A stretch of DNA of 19,126 nucleotides from CALZJC01 sp041574955 (GCA_041574955.1 JBFGNS010000086.1:1-19126), one strand, 5' to 3'. Numbered from the stretch's first letter, positions 1 through 7,982 are shown. The notes: generated from the letters alone by a model not told the origin. Translations and numbers: made by a program.

Positions 1-364
1 ACGTCGTGCCGCAGCCGACCACGACGACCCGGTAGTGGCCGGCGAATCGAGCCTGGCTGGCTCCGTCCTCGATCTCCCGGGTGAGAGCGGTTCGGAAGGC
101 CTTCGCCTCGGGGTGGCTGGTGAGATCGACTTCGGCCGGTTTTCCGGCGAAGCTCCGGGTCGCGGGATGGTCCTGGAAGGACGGCAGCCCCTCGCCCGAG
201 GGCGGCGCCGCGGCGGATTGACCACCGACGGGCTCTTCGGTCTCGTCGACGCCGATGCTGCCGTCGCAGGCGGCGAGCATCGCCACGAGCGCCAACGACC
301 ACACCTGTGCCAGGTGGCTAGTGCTCGGCAACGTCTTGACGGATCCACTTCTCGTTTCGGCCAT
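1..364 (-). CDS. Lipoprotein of the 'FAGHY...GCGT' uncharacterised family, partial (3' end beyond window)
   Basis: The reverse strand is open from an ATG at 364 to the window edge, giving 121 codons and no stop. The N terminus has a hydrophobic stretch (about residues 21-32, WSLALVAMLAAC) ending in a lipobox L-A-A-C with the candidate lipidated Cys33. This predicts export and anchoring in a membrane. A Gly/Ala/Pro/Glu-rich linker follows. The last visible part, with FAGHY then VVVVGCGT, matches from memory a family of short exported proteins with a conserved (N)FAGHY...WGCGT(G)C core whose function is unknown to me. No clear Shine-Dalgarno precedes the ATG, and Met29 lies inside the signal sequence, so 364 is the best start. 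The gene is divergent from the SLC13-type permease gene, with 126 bases between the starts. A plus-strand ORF over the same bases is a shadow with no protein-like features. Function unassigned. Confidence 0.72.
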   Translation of the reverse strand, partial: MAETRSGSVKTLPSTSHLAQVWSLALVAMLAACDGSIGVDETEEPVGGQSAAAPPSGEGLPSFQDHPATRSFAGKPAEVDLTSHPEAKAFRTALTREIEDGASQARFAGHYRVVVVGCGTT

Positions 365-407
365 GGCTAGCGAGACTACACGAGTCGAGCGGCCGGCGGG
401 TCCTTGA

Positions 408-427
408 TCCCCGTGGGGAGTGTCCCC
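408..427. promoter_or_regulatory. Compact alternating palindrome in the divergent promoter region
   Basis: Three five-base arms lie in a row: TCCCC, GT, GGGGA, GTG, TCCCC. The middle arm can pair with either flank, so two mutually exclusive hairpins (408-419 and 415-427) are possible in RNA, or two overlapping dyads in DNA. It sits between the divergent starts at 364 (-) and 491 (+), where a shared operator would be expected. Seen in sequence; the regulatory role is inference and no regulator gene is adjacent. Confidence 0.25.
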
Positions 428-477
428 GACGGCCATCGCGACTCGACCCGCTGACGGGCGGGCAGCTGCAAAACCGG

Positions 478-483
478 TAGGAT
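478..483 (+). promoter_or_regulatory. Possible -10 element (TAGGAT) just upstream of the SLC13-type permease GTG
   Basis: TAGGAT fits the TAnnAT -10 pattern seen upstream of other genes in this window. It ends seven bases before the GTG at 491, so transcription from it would give a leaderless or nearly leaderless mRNA. No good -35 is visible at 16-18 bases spacing (CTGACG at 451-456 is too far). The AGGA inside the hexamer could instead be a weak Shine-Dalgarno eight bases from the GTG. The sequence does not decide between the two. Confidence 0.25.
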
Positions 484-490
484 TACCGCA

Positions 491-2824
491 GTGACGCTGC
501 AAATCCTCTTCCTGTTCGCCCTGCTGGCGGCGATGGTCTATCTGTTCCTGACCGAGAAGCTGGCGGTCGATCTGACCGCCTTTCTGGGCCTGGTGATCCT
601 GATCTTCGCCGGCTATGTCGCGCCGGGCGAGGCGTTCGCCGGATTCAGCTCGCCGGCGGTGATCACCATGCTGTCGGTGTTCATCGTCGGCGCCGCGCTG
701 CTCGAGACCGGGGTGGCCGACATCATCGGCGGCCGGATCCACCGGATCGTCGGCAGCAGCGAGATCCGGCTGATCGTGGTGCTGATGCTGGTCGGCGGGC
801 TGCTGTCGGCGTTCATGAACAACATCGCCGCCACCGCCGTCCTGATGCCGGCGGTAGCGACCATCGCGCGCCGCGCCGGCCTGTCGCCTTCGCGCCTTTT
901 CATGCCGCTGGCGTTCGGGGCGATCCTCGGCGGCACCACCACCCTGGTCGGCACGCCCCCCAACATCCTGGCGGCGCAGATGCTCTCGGAGCGCGGCCTC
1001 GAGCCGTTCACCCTTTTCGACTTCACGCCGATCGGCCTGGCGCTGCTGGCGGTGGGGACCCTGTTCATGGTCACCGTCGGCCGCCGGCTCCTGCCGCGGG
1101 GCGAGGACCGCGGACCGGCGGCGAGCGAATCGAGCGACCTGACCCAGGTCTATCAGCTGCACGAGCGGCTGTTCTCGATTCGCATCCCGGAGGACTCGCC
1201 ACTCGACGGGCTCACGCTGGCCGAGACCCGGCTGGGCAACACCCTGGGGGTCAAGGTGCTGTCGGTGCTGCGCGGCGGCCGCAAGCGTCTGGCGGCGCGC
1301 GGCGACACCGCGCTCGAGGCCGGTGACGTGCTCTTCGTCGAGGGCCGGGCGATGGAGCTCGAGGAGCTGTTGCGGATGCAGAGCCTGGAGGTCGAGGACC
1401 TCCATCCGAGCGAAGTTCCGGCCCCGGTGCACGGCGTCGGCGGGGTGCGGGCGCGGGTGGCCGAGGGATCGCCGCTGGCCGGCCGCACGCTGCGCGAGCT
1501 GCGCTTCCGCGACCGCTTCGGCCTGGTGGTGGTGGGCGTACGCCGCCGCGGTGAGCTGCTCGCCACGGGGCTGGGCGAGATCGAGCTCCAGGAGGGCGAC
1601 GAGGTCGTGGCCCTGGGCGGCTTCGAGCAGGTCGAGGCGCTGGATCGCCAGCCCGATCTCGAGGTGCTCGAGTCCGGCGCCGAGGCGGTGGGCGGCCTGG
1701 TCGGCGAGCTCACCTTGATCCGCATCCCCGAGGGCTCGCCGCTGGTGGGCTCGTCGATCAGCCGCAGCCGGCTGGGCGAGCTGGTCGGCCTGACCATCGC
1801 CGGCCTGGTGCGCGGCGAGGAGACCCGGCTGGCGGTGCCGGCCGAGGAGGTGCTCGAGGCCGGAGACCGGTTGCTGGTCGCCGGCGATTCCTCGCGCATC
1901 ACGACCCTGCTGGATCTCGGCGACGTGCAGCTCGAGCAGCAGGTCGCCGAGCCGGCGCTCGAGTCCGAGGAGGTGGGGATGGTCGAGGCGGCGCTGGCGC
2001 CGCGCTCGGCGGCAATCGGCAAGACCCTGGTCGATCTCGACTTCCAGAAGCGCAACGGGCTGCTGGCGCTGGCCCTGTGGCGGGAGGGGCGGCCGCTGCA
2101 CGTCGACTTCGCGCGGGTCGCGCTGCGGTTCGGAGACGCACTGCTCCTGCACGGGCCACGCGACCGCATCCGCCGCCTCGCGGCGGACCCCGACTTTGTC
2201 GTGCTGTCGCAGGCCGACCAGGCACCCCGGCGGCTGAGGAAGGCGCCCTACGCCTTCGGCTGCCTGGTGCTGATGGTGGCGCTGGTGGCGACCGGATGGC
2301 AGCCGATCCACGTCGCGGCCTTTGCCGCCGCTTCGCTCGCCATCCTGTTCGGCACCCTGACGATGCAGGAGGCGTATCGGGCGATCGAGTGGAAGGCGAT
2401 CTTCCTGGTCGCCGCCGTGCTGCCGGTGGGCGCGGCGATGGAGAGCACCGGCGCCGCCCTCCTGGTGGCCGACCAGGTGGCCCAGGTAGCCGGCCCGATC
2501 GGCAACTACGCCACCCTGGCGGCCCTCATCGTGCTCGCCAGCCTGCTGTCGCAGGGCCTGGACGGCGCGCCGGCGGTGGTGCTGATGGCGCCGGTGGTGA
2601 TCCAGACCGCGGAGGGCCTGGGGGTGAGCCCCTATCCGCTGATGATGGGGGTGAGCCTGGCCGCGTCGGCCGCCTTCATGACCCCGTTCAGCCACAAGGC
2701 GAACCTGCTGGTGATGGGCGCCGGCGGCTACCGTTCCGCCGACTACCTGCGGGTGGGCACCCCGCTCACGGTGGTGCTGGTGGCGTTGATGGTGCTGCTG
2801 GTGCCGGTCTTCTTCCCGTTCTGA
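491..2824 (+). CDS. SLC13/DASS-type permease with four TrkA_C (RCK_C) modules
   Basis: This 777-residue inner-membrane transporter starts at GTG. The N-terminal membrane half (about residues 1-200) has FMNNIAATAVLMP with Asn110-Asn111 and then GTTTLVGTPPN (154-158), the paired substrate/cation signatures of the SLC13/ArsB-NhaD group. The C-terminal half (about 585-777) has LSQGLDGAPAVVLMAPV and MTPFSHKANLLVMGAGGYR, the second half-site. Between them are four successive modules of about 70 residues at roughly 227-295, 319-385, 407-475 and 495-565. The first three share IPEGSPL-like starts, and all carry an L..GD.LL.(E)G element. They match TrkA_C/RCK_C ligand-binding domains. Family members carry dicarboxylates, sulfate or related anions with Na+; the substrate cannot be read from sequence. 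Two TrkA_C modules are the common arrangement, so four is a large insert. The gene converges on the APC permease gene. Confidence 0.9.
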   Translation: MTLQILFLFALLAAMVYLFLTEKLAVDLTAFLGLVILIFAGYVAPGEAFAGFSSPAVITMLSVFIVGAALLETGVADIIGGRIHRIVGSSEIRLIVVLMLVGGLLSAFMNNIAATAVLMPAVATIARRAGLSPSRLFMPLAFGAILGGTTTLVGTPPNILAAQMLSERGLEPFTLFDFTPIGLALLAVGTLFMVTVGRRLLPRGEDRGPAASESSDLTQVYQLHERLFSIRIPEDSPLDGLTLAETRLGNTLGVKVLSVLRGGRKRLAARGDTALEAGDVLFVEGRAMELEELLRMQSLEVEDLHPSEVPAPVHGVGGVRARVAEGSPLAGRTLRELRFRDRFGLVVVGVRRRGELLATGLGEIELQEGDEVVALGGFEQVEALDRQPDLEVLESGAEAVGGLVGELTLIRIPEGSPLVGSSISRSRLGELVGLTIAGLVRGEETRLAVPAEEVLEAGDRLLVAGDSSRITTLLDLGDVQLEQQVAEPALESEEVGMVEAALAPRSAAIGKTLVDLDFQKRNGLLALALWREGRPLHVDFARVALRFGDALLLHGPRDRIRRLAADPDFVVLSQADQAPRRLRKAPYAFGCLVLMVALVATGWQPIHVAAFAAASLAILFGTLTMQEAYRAIEWKAIFLVAAVLPVGAAMESTGAALLVADQVAQVAGPIGNYATLAALIVLASLLSQGLDGAPAVVLMAPVVIQTAEGLGVSPYPLMMGVSLAASAAFMTPFSHKANLLVMGAGGYRSADYLRVGTPLTVVLVALMVLLVPVFFPF

Positions 2825-2830
2825 GCCGGA

Positions 2831-2876
2831 GCGGCTGGCCCGGGCAGCCGGGCCGGCTTCCCTGACAGCCGGCCGG
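2831..2876. terminator. Tandem GC hairpins between convergent genes (possible bidirectional terminator)
   Basis: The 66-base gap between the two convergent stops contains a short stem CGGCTG/CAGCCG (2832-2850) and a stronger one, GCCGGCT (2852-2858) with AGCCGGC (2867-2873) and an eight-base loop. The stronger stem extends a few pairs if one G is bulged. No T tract follows on either strand, so it is not a canonical intrinsic terminator. Its position alone suggests a shared transcription end. Confidence 0.4.
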
Positions 2877-2890
2877 CAGAGGATGTCCTC

Positions 2891-5119
2891 CTAGCGCCGG
2901 CTGATCAGGATCAAGGGTGTCGACGTTCCCGTTGCCAGCCGCAGGGTGACCTCACCGAACCTGCGACGTTGCGCGATGCGCTGGAGACCGAGAAGGACCA
3001 GGTCGGTCTCTTCGCAAGCGCGCAGCAGCTCACCCAGGGCGTCCCCGGTCCGGGTGATGCGCACCTCGGCCTCTCCCGAGGCCTCGTCCTGGGCGAGGTG
3101 CCGGAGCTCGTTCTCGGCATCCATGACCTCGCGCTTCGAAGCGCTCTCGCCAAGAACCCGCAGGTAGGTGATCTGACGCCGCTGGTGCCGGGACAGGTTG
3201 GCTATCAGCCGCGCTCGCAACAGACTCTGATCTCGTCTGCCGCCGACCGGCACCAGCACCCGGGCTGCCGAGCTGGGTGCCCATCCCTCCGGAGCCCGCA
3301 GGACGACGACGTTGGACTGGACGGCGTTGATCAGCCGTCCGACCCGCGTGTTCATGGTCTCGAGAGACAGCTGACCGAGGCCGACGAGCAGGGTCTCGCA
3401 CCGGTGGAGCCGCGCGACGCGGGCGATCTCGGCCCAAGGGTCCTCGGCCACGGTCGTCAGCCACTCGGGCGTGGTCCCGGCATTGATCGCCAGAAAGAGC
3501 GATTGGTCGAGTATCGACTCCACGTCGACCAGCTGCTGAGCCAGGTCGCCGCGCTCCCACATCCCCGGCGGCTGCACGACCGAGTGGAGCAGGACCCTAC
3601 CGATGCGGGGTGGAGAAAGGGCATTCGCCAGCTGCACCATCGCCGTCGTGCTGGCGGGTTTGGCGATCGGCACGAGCACCAGCGGAGCCCTGCCGCGCAG
3701 CCGGATGAGCTCCGGATCGAGGCCTTCGGCCGAGGCGTCCACGACACCTGCCCGGTGTGCGAAAAGAAAGAAATACAGGCCGAAACCGAGAGCGAGCCAC
3801 AGGACGGCGATGAGCCCCGCGGCCGGGACCGCGAAGCCCTGATACGCGGCCAGCGCGAAACAGGCGAGGCCCCCGACCACGGGGACCGCCGGAAAACCCG
3901 GCACCCGGAAAGCCGTGGGGGAGCCGCCGCCTCGCCGCCGCATCAGGATGTTGATGCCGTGGGCGAGGGCGAACGAAACGAGGAAGATGAGGCTCGAGAC
4001 GGCTCCGGCGACGCTGACGTCGGGGACCACGGCCAGGATGATCACGACCACCAGCGAGGTCACCAGAATGGCGACGGCCGGGGTGCCTTTCGATTGGTGC
4101 AGGCCGCCCAGCACATGGGGGAGGCTCCGATCTCTCGCCATCGCCAGCGCCACCCGGGAGGCGGCGAACAGATTGGCTTGCAGCGCCGACAGCATCGAGA
4201 GGATCGCCGCGACGATGACCAGCCAGAATCCGAACGGTCCGAGGTAGTTGCGCGCCGCGGTGGCGACCACCGTCGCGGGGTCTTCGGCGCTCGCCGCCGT
4301 GATCGAGCCGCCGGGCGCGACGCCGACGGTGGCGATCACGAACAGAAACGGCAGGTAGATGGCGAGCGCCGCTCCCAGCGACAAGAACATCGCTCGCGGG
4401 ATCGTCCGTCGGGGGTCTCGAACCTCGCCGCCGACGGCCGCGATGAGATCGAAGCCCTGCAGAGCGATGAAGGTGAAGCCCATGGCCTGCAGCAGACCGA
4501 TCGAGCCGCCGGGAAAGAACGGCGTGAGCCGGCCGGCGACCGCGGACGGGGACTCGTCGAGCAGAGCCCAGATGCCCGCCGCGATCAGGGCGAGGAAGAC
4601 GACGACCTTGCCGACGGTCGCCCACATCCCTCCTCCGGCGGCTGTCCGGAAGAGCAGCAGGGCGTACGCCGCGGTCGCCAGGCTCGCCAGGGCCAGCAGC
4701 CCCGCGCGGCTCGCCAGCCAGGCGGGAGCCGAAGTCCCCGAGGCGTCCAGCAGGTGGACCACGGCGAAGCTCGCGTAGGTGGCAAAACCCAGCGCGTAGA
4801 GCACCGCGGCTACGATCGAAGCCAGCCACACGACCCAGCCGACCATGAAGGCCGCCTCGGCGGAGAGGGTCTTCTTGGCGAACGTGTAGGGGCCGCCGGA
4901 TTCGGGGAACGAAGAAGCGAGCTCCGCGAAGCTCAACGCGGTGAGCGCCGCGATGACCCCGTTGGCAGCAAAGGCGACGATGGCGCCCGGCCCGGTGGCG
5001 GCGAACGCCACGCCCGCCAGCGCCAGGATGCCACCGCCAACGATGGCGCCCACCCCGACACCGGTGGCGCCCCAAAGCCCGATCGAGCGCTCGAGGCCGC
5101 CTTGCTGGCTCGCCGGCAT
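2891..5119 (-). CDS. APC-superfamily amino-acid permease with C-terminal tandem universal-stress-protein domains
   Basis: The 742-residue product has an N-terminal transporter of about 460 residues. It opens with LWGATGVGVGAIVGGGI, the first-helix glycine motif of cationic amino-acid/APC transporters, followed by SFAELASSFPESGGPYTF and LQGFDLIAAVGGEVRDPRRT, both typical of the family. About 12 hydrophobic segments are expected. From about residue 476 the chain becomes soluble, with two alpha/beta domains beginning PLVLVPIAKPAS (about 477) and ARVLVPVGG (about 617), as in UspA proteins. The second ends FGEVTLRLATGTSTPLILI, the place of the usual ATP-loop. The canonical G-x2-G-x9-G-S/T pattern is degenerate in both, so ATP binding is uncertain. 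The start is ATG 5119, preceded by GAGGG five bases upstream (5125-5129). The role is probably amino-acid uptake or exchange gated by the cytosolic tail; the substrate is unknown. It stands alone on this strand. Confidence 0.9.
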   Translation of the reverse strand: MPASQQGGLERSIGLWGATGVGVGAIVGGGILALAGVAFAATGPGAIVAFAANGVIAALTALSFAELASSFPESGGPYTFAKKTLSAEAAFMVGWVVWLASIVAAVLYALGFATYASFAVVHLLDASGTSAPAWLASRAGLLALASLATAAYALLLFRTAAGGGMWATVGKVVVFLALIAAGIWALLDESPSAVAGRLTPFFPGGSIGLLQAMGFTFIALQGFDLIAAVGGEVRDPRRTIPRAMFLSLGAALAIYLPFLFVIATVGVAPGGSITAASAEDPATVVATAARNYLGPFGFWLVIVAAILSMLSALQANLFAASRVALAMARDRSLPHVLGGLHQSKGTPAVAILVTSLVVVIILAVVPDVSVAGAVSSLIFLVSFALAHGINILMRRRGGGSPTAFRVPGFPAVPVVGGLACFALAAYQGFAVPAAGLIAVLWLALGFGLYFFLFAHRAGVVDASAEGLDPELIRLRGRAPLVLVPIAKPASTTAMVQLANALSPPRIGRVLLHSVVQPPGMWERGDLAQQLVDVESILDQSLFLAINAGTTPEWLTTVAEDPWAEIARVARLHRCETLLVGLGQLSLETMNTRVGRLINAVQSNVVVLRAPEGWAPSSAARVLVPVGGRRDQSLLRARLIANLSRHQRRQITYLRVLGESASKREVMDAENELRHLAQDEASGEAEVRITRTGDALGELLRACEETDLVLLGLQRIAQRRRFGEVTLRLATGTSTPLILISRR

Positions 5120-5427
5120 CTAGACCCTCGCGGTCGGGGCGGTTGCAGGGCCCGAGGACGACCTTCCGCCCGAGCGGCGCGTCGGTGGCGCGGTGGACCT
5201 TGCCCGACCGCTCTCCGCGGTGGTCTCGATGTTCGCGAGTCGCTTGCCGTCTCGAATGCGGGCGATCACCCGCCACCCTCCGCGTACTTGCGCTCGAGGT
5301 CGACAAACCAGTTCAGGATCACGCTCGCGATCAAGTCGGGCCGATTCTAGCTTCCTCAGTTGAATCGGGGCTTCGCTACAATTCGCTCAAGGTCGCGAGC
5401 AGGGTACGCAGGCGGCAGGCAAGGCCG
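5120..5427. other. Intergenic region between divergent genes, with protein-like but interrupted reverse-strand frames
   Basis: The 308 bases between the APC permease start (-) and the kinase start (+) must hold both promoters. On the reverse strand, 5266-5346 reads ILNWFVDLERKYAEGGG and then a stop. A second frame over about 5200-5280 reads VIARIRDGKRLANIETT, and a third, nearer the permease, reads LGRKVVLGPCNRP. Each piece looks more protein-like than the usual noise here, but they lie in different frames and none has a start. A frameshifted gene remnant is possible. I do not recognise a family. The open frame upstream of 5428 on the plus strand has no protein-like features. Confidence 0.35.
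5377..5382 (+). promoter_or_regulatory. Candidate -10 element (TACAAT) for the kinase gene
   Basis: TACAAT in the context GCTACAATTCG lies 45 bases before the ATG at 5428 and would give a leader of about 38 bases. The same hexamer precedes the hydrolase gene. There is no convincing TTGACA at 16-18 bases; TTGAAT at 5360 is too close. The motif is seen in sequence and the promoter role is inferred. Confidence 0.4.
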
Positions 5428-7860
5428 ATGATCGGGTCCACCGTCTCCCACTACAAGATCCTCGACCGGCTGGGGAGCGGCGGGATGGCGGTGGTCTACC
5501 GCTGCGAGGACCAGGTGCTGGGCCGCCAGGTGGCGCTGAAGTTCCTGCCCGACGCGGTGGCGAAGGACGCCGAAGCGCTGGCCCGGTTCCGGCGCGAGGC
5601 GCGGGCGGCGTCGGCGCTCAACCACCCCCACATCTGCACCATCCACGAGCTGGGCGAGGAGGCGGGACGCCCGTTCATCGTGATGGAGCTGATGGAGGGG
5701 CGGACCCTGGCGGAGCGGATCGGCGGCCGGCCGCTGGCGGCCGAGCGGGTCCTGCAGATCGGCGCCCAGGTGGCGGACGCCCTGGAGGCGGCGCACGGGG
5801 CCGGCATCGTCCACCGGGATCTCAAGTCGGCGAACCTGTTCGTCACCGCGCGTGGCGACGCCAAGGTGCTCGACTTCGGGCTCGCCCAGGTCGTCGAGGA
5901 CCAGGCGGGCATGGCGTCGAGCGCGCCGGCGGCGGCAGAAGCGGTGACCGAGCTGGCGCCGGGCCAGCTGACGACGCCGGGCAGCACGATCGGAACGATC
6001 GCCTACATGTCGCCGGAGCAGGTGCGCGGCGAGCCGCTCGACGAGCGCACCGACCTGTTCTCGCTGGGGGTCGTGCTCTACGAGATGGCCACCGGGCGGC
6101 AGCCGTTCACCGGCCGCACCGCCGGTGCGGTCTTCGACGCGATCCTCAACCAGCAGCCGACCGCCGCGACGAGGCTCGCCCCCGAGCTGCCGCGAGGTCT
6201 CGAACGCATCATCGACAAGGCGCTCGAGAAGGACCGGGCGCTGCGCTATCAGAGCGCCGCCGAGATGCGGGCCGACCTGCTGCGCCTCGAGCGCGACGCC
6301 TCCGCCGCGCCGGCCGCAGGGCCGCCGGCCGGCAAGCCCGTCCGGGCGCGCAAGAGGTGGCTGCCGCTCGCCGTCGCCGCTGCCGCGGCGGCGGCGGCAA
6401 TCGCCGGCTGGCGCTTTTGGCCGCCGACGCCGGCCGCCGCGCCCGCCGCTGGCGCCGCCGCGCTCGCAGCCACCGCGGCGCTGCCCTCGATCGCCGTGCT
6501 GCCGTTCCAGAACCTGGGGCAGGACGCCTCGATCGACTACCTGCGCCTGGCGGTGCCGGACGAGATCACCACCACCCTGAGCCGGGTCACGGCGCTGGCG
6601 GTGCGGCCGTTCACCGCCGCGGCGAGCTACGCCGAGAGTCCGACCGACCTGGAAGCCGCTGGCCGGGAGCTGCGCGCCGGCAACCTGCTGACCGGGCAGT
6701 ACTACGCCGAAGACACCGATCTCACTCTGACCTTGGAGGCGGTGTCGGTGGCCGGCAACCGGCTAATCTGGCGCAGCCGGGTGAGCGCACCCCGGGACGA
6801 CCTGCTGGGGCTGCGGGCGCGGGTCGCCGGGCTGATCCGCGACGGGCTGTTGCCGGCGCTCGGCGTGACGCCGGAGTCGGAGGTCGAGGACCAGCCGACC
6901 GACCCGCGGGCCTACGAGCTCTACATCCGCAGTCTCGCCGCCCCGACCTCCAAGGAGCCGAACCTGCAGGCCATCGAGCTGCTCGAGCAGGCGGTCGCGC
7001 TCGAGCCGCGGTTCGCGCGCGCCTGGTCGGAGCTGAGCTACCGGCTGTACTACGACGGCCTGTACGCTCAGGGTGGAGCGGCGGCGCTGCGCGAGTCGAT
7101 CACCGCGGCTGAGCGGGCCATCGAGCTCGATCCCCGGCTGCTCGAGCCGCAGCTCCAGCTCAACTCACGACGGGTCGACAGCGGCGACCTCGAGGGCGCC
7201 TACCGCGAGGCGCAGCGGTTGGTCGCCAACCGGCCCGACTCGCCGGTCTCCTGGTTCGCGCGCTCCTACGTCTACCGCTATGCGGGGCTGCTGGAGGAAG
7301 GGGCGCGCGACTGTCTCCAGGCGTTCGCCCTCGATCCGTTCAACCGTCTCCTGCGGTCCTGCTCGATCCTGTTCGCCCTCAGACAGGAGTGGGAGCGCGC
7401 CTACCAGTTCCTCGACCTGGAGCGGGGGAGCGAGTACTTCCACGACGTGCACGGTCACTTCCTCGCCGCGCGGGGCGACGTCGAGGGAGCGCGGCAGAGC
7501 CTGCGGCGGCAGAGCGCGGATACCGTTTGGCAGGTGGAGGCGGATGTCCTGGACCATTGCGGCCAGAGCACGCCCGAGGCCGCCAGCGTGGTGGCCAGAG
7601 CCGTCCGCGAGCTGTCGGCGATCAACGACTCGGAGCCGATGTACTGGGCGGGCGGGCTGCTTGCGCTGTGCGGCTTCGCGGACGAGGCGCTCCACATGCT
7701 GAGGCTCGCCATCGACCGCGGCTACTGTTCGTACCCGGCGCTCGACACCGACCTGCAGTGGGCAGCTCTCCGGCAGGATCCGGAGTTCCTGGAGCTCCGG
7801 CGGGGCGCCGTCGCCTGCCGTGACCGGTTCCGCGACTTCGTGCAGTCCGGGCAGGGCTGA
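5428..7860 (+). CDS. Transmembrane Ser/Thr protein kinase with TolB-like and TPR regions
   Basis: I chose ATG 5428 (810 residues) because MIGSTVSHYKILDRLGSGG is the normal beginning of a PknB-like kinase; the open frame extends upstream without protein-like sequence. Kinase landmarks are the glycine loop GSGGMAVVY (16-24), Lys38, Glu57, HRDLKSAN with Asp131 and Asn136, DFG at 149-151 and MSPEQ in the activation segment, so it should be active. An Ala/Pro-rich juxtamembrane stretch leads to one helix (about 311-331). From about 352, SIAVLPFQNLG begins a TolB/FlgO-like domain of the kind often found in acidobacterial kinases and adenylate cyclases. From about 512 to the end are TPR-like helices, for example AIELLEQAVALEPRFARAWSEL. 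The kinase is cytosolic; the TolB-like and TPR parts are predicted periplasmic and may sense a protein or envelope ligand. No substrate gene is identifiable beside it. Confidence 0.9.
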   Translation: MIGSTVSHYKILDRLGSGGMAVVYRCEDQVLGRQVALKFLPDAVAKDAEALARFRREARAASALNHPHICTIHELGEEAGRPFIVMELMEGRTLAERIGGRPLAAERVLQIGAQVADALEAAHGAGIVHRDLKSANLFVTARGDAKVLDFGLAQVVEDQAGMASSAPAAAEAVTELAPGQLTTPGSTIGTIAYMSPEQVRGEPLDERTDLFSLGVVLYEMATGRQPFTGRTAGAVFDAILNQQPTAATRLAPELPRGLERIIDKALEKDRALRYQSAAEMRADLLRLERDASAAPAAGPPAGKPVRARKRWLPLAVAAAAAAAAIAGWRFWPPTPAAAPAAGAAALAATAALPSIAVLPFQNLGQDASIDYLRLAVPDEITTTLSRVTALAVRPFTAAASYAESPTDLEAAGRELRAGNLLTGQYYAEDTDLTLTLEAVSVAGNRLIWRSRVSAPRDDLLGLRARVAGLIRDGLLPALGVTPESEVEDQPTDPRAYELYIRSLAAPTSKEPNLQAIELLEQAVALEPRFARAWSELSYRLYYDGLYAQGGAAALRESITAAERAIELDPRLLEPQLQLNSRRVDSGDLEGAYREAQRLVANRPDSPVSWFARSYVYRYAGLLEEGARDCLQAFALDPFNRLLRSCSILFALRQEWERAYQFLDLERGSEYFHDVHGHFLAARGDVEGARQSLRRQSADTVWQVEADVLDHCGQSTPEAASVVARAVRELSAINDSEPMYWAGGLLALCGFADEALHMLRLAIDRGYCSYPALDTDLQWAALRQDPEFLELRRGAVACRDRFRDFVQSGQG

Positions 7861-7861
7861 G

Positions 7862-7888
7862 CGGCGGCCCGGCGAGCCCGGGCCGCCG
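7862..7888 (+). terminator. Strong GC hairpin after the kinase gene
   Basis: An 11-bp perfect stem, CGGCGGCCCGG (7862-7872) with its complement (7878-7888) around a five-base loop CGAGC, begins two bases after the TGA at 7860. There is no T tract, so it is a terminator candidate by position and stem strength only. It could instead protect the 3' end of the mRNA. Confidence 0.5.
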
Positions 7889-7942
7889 GAGCGGGCGGCG
7901 GGACCGATCACCCGATGCGAAACACGCCGCGGCCGCGGGGCG

Positions 7943-7948
7943 TAGGAT
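7943..7948 (+). promoter_or_regulatory. Possible -10 element (TAGGAT) for the propeller gene
   Basis: TAGGAT in the context GCGTAGGATGG lies 47 bases before ATG 7996. It fits the TAnnAT pattern seen at several starts in this window. No clear -35 is present. Confidence 0.25.
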
Positions 7949-7982
7949 GGAGCACCGCGCTCGAAGCCGCGCACGGCCCCAC

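Noticed and set aside
35..370. Plus-strand open frame of 111 codons at the left edge
   Set aside because: The reverse strand here encodes a lipoprotein with a lipobox and a conserved core; the plus frame has no ribosome site or recognisable features.
2969..5350. Plus-strand open frame of 793 codons
   Set aside because: It is antisense to the APC-USP permease. The product is highly charged with Arg/Gln/Asp/Gly/His and has no hydrophobic or domain pattern, while the reverse strand gives a full transporter.
5143..5427. A 95-residue N-terminal extension of the first kinase
   Set aside because: The extension is Arg/Ser-rich without features, covers the promoter region, and the kinase fold begins normally at the ATG at 5428.
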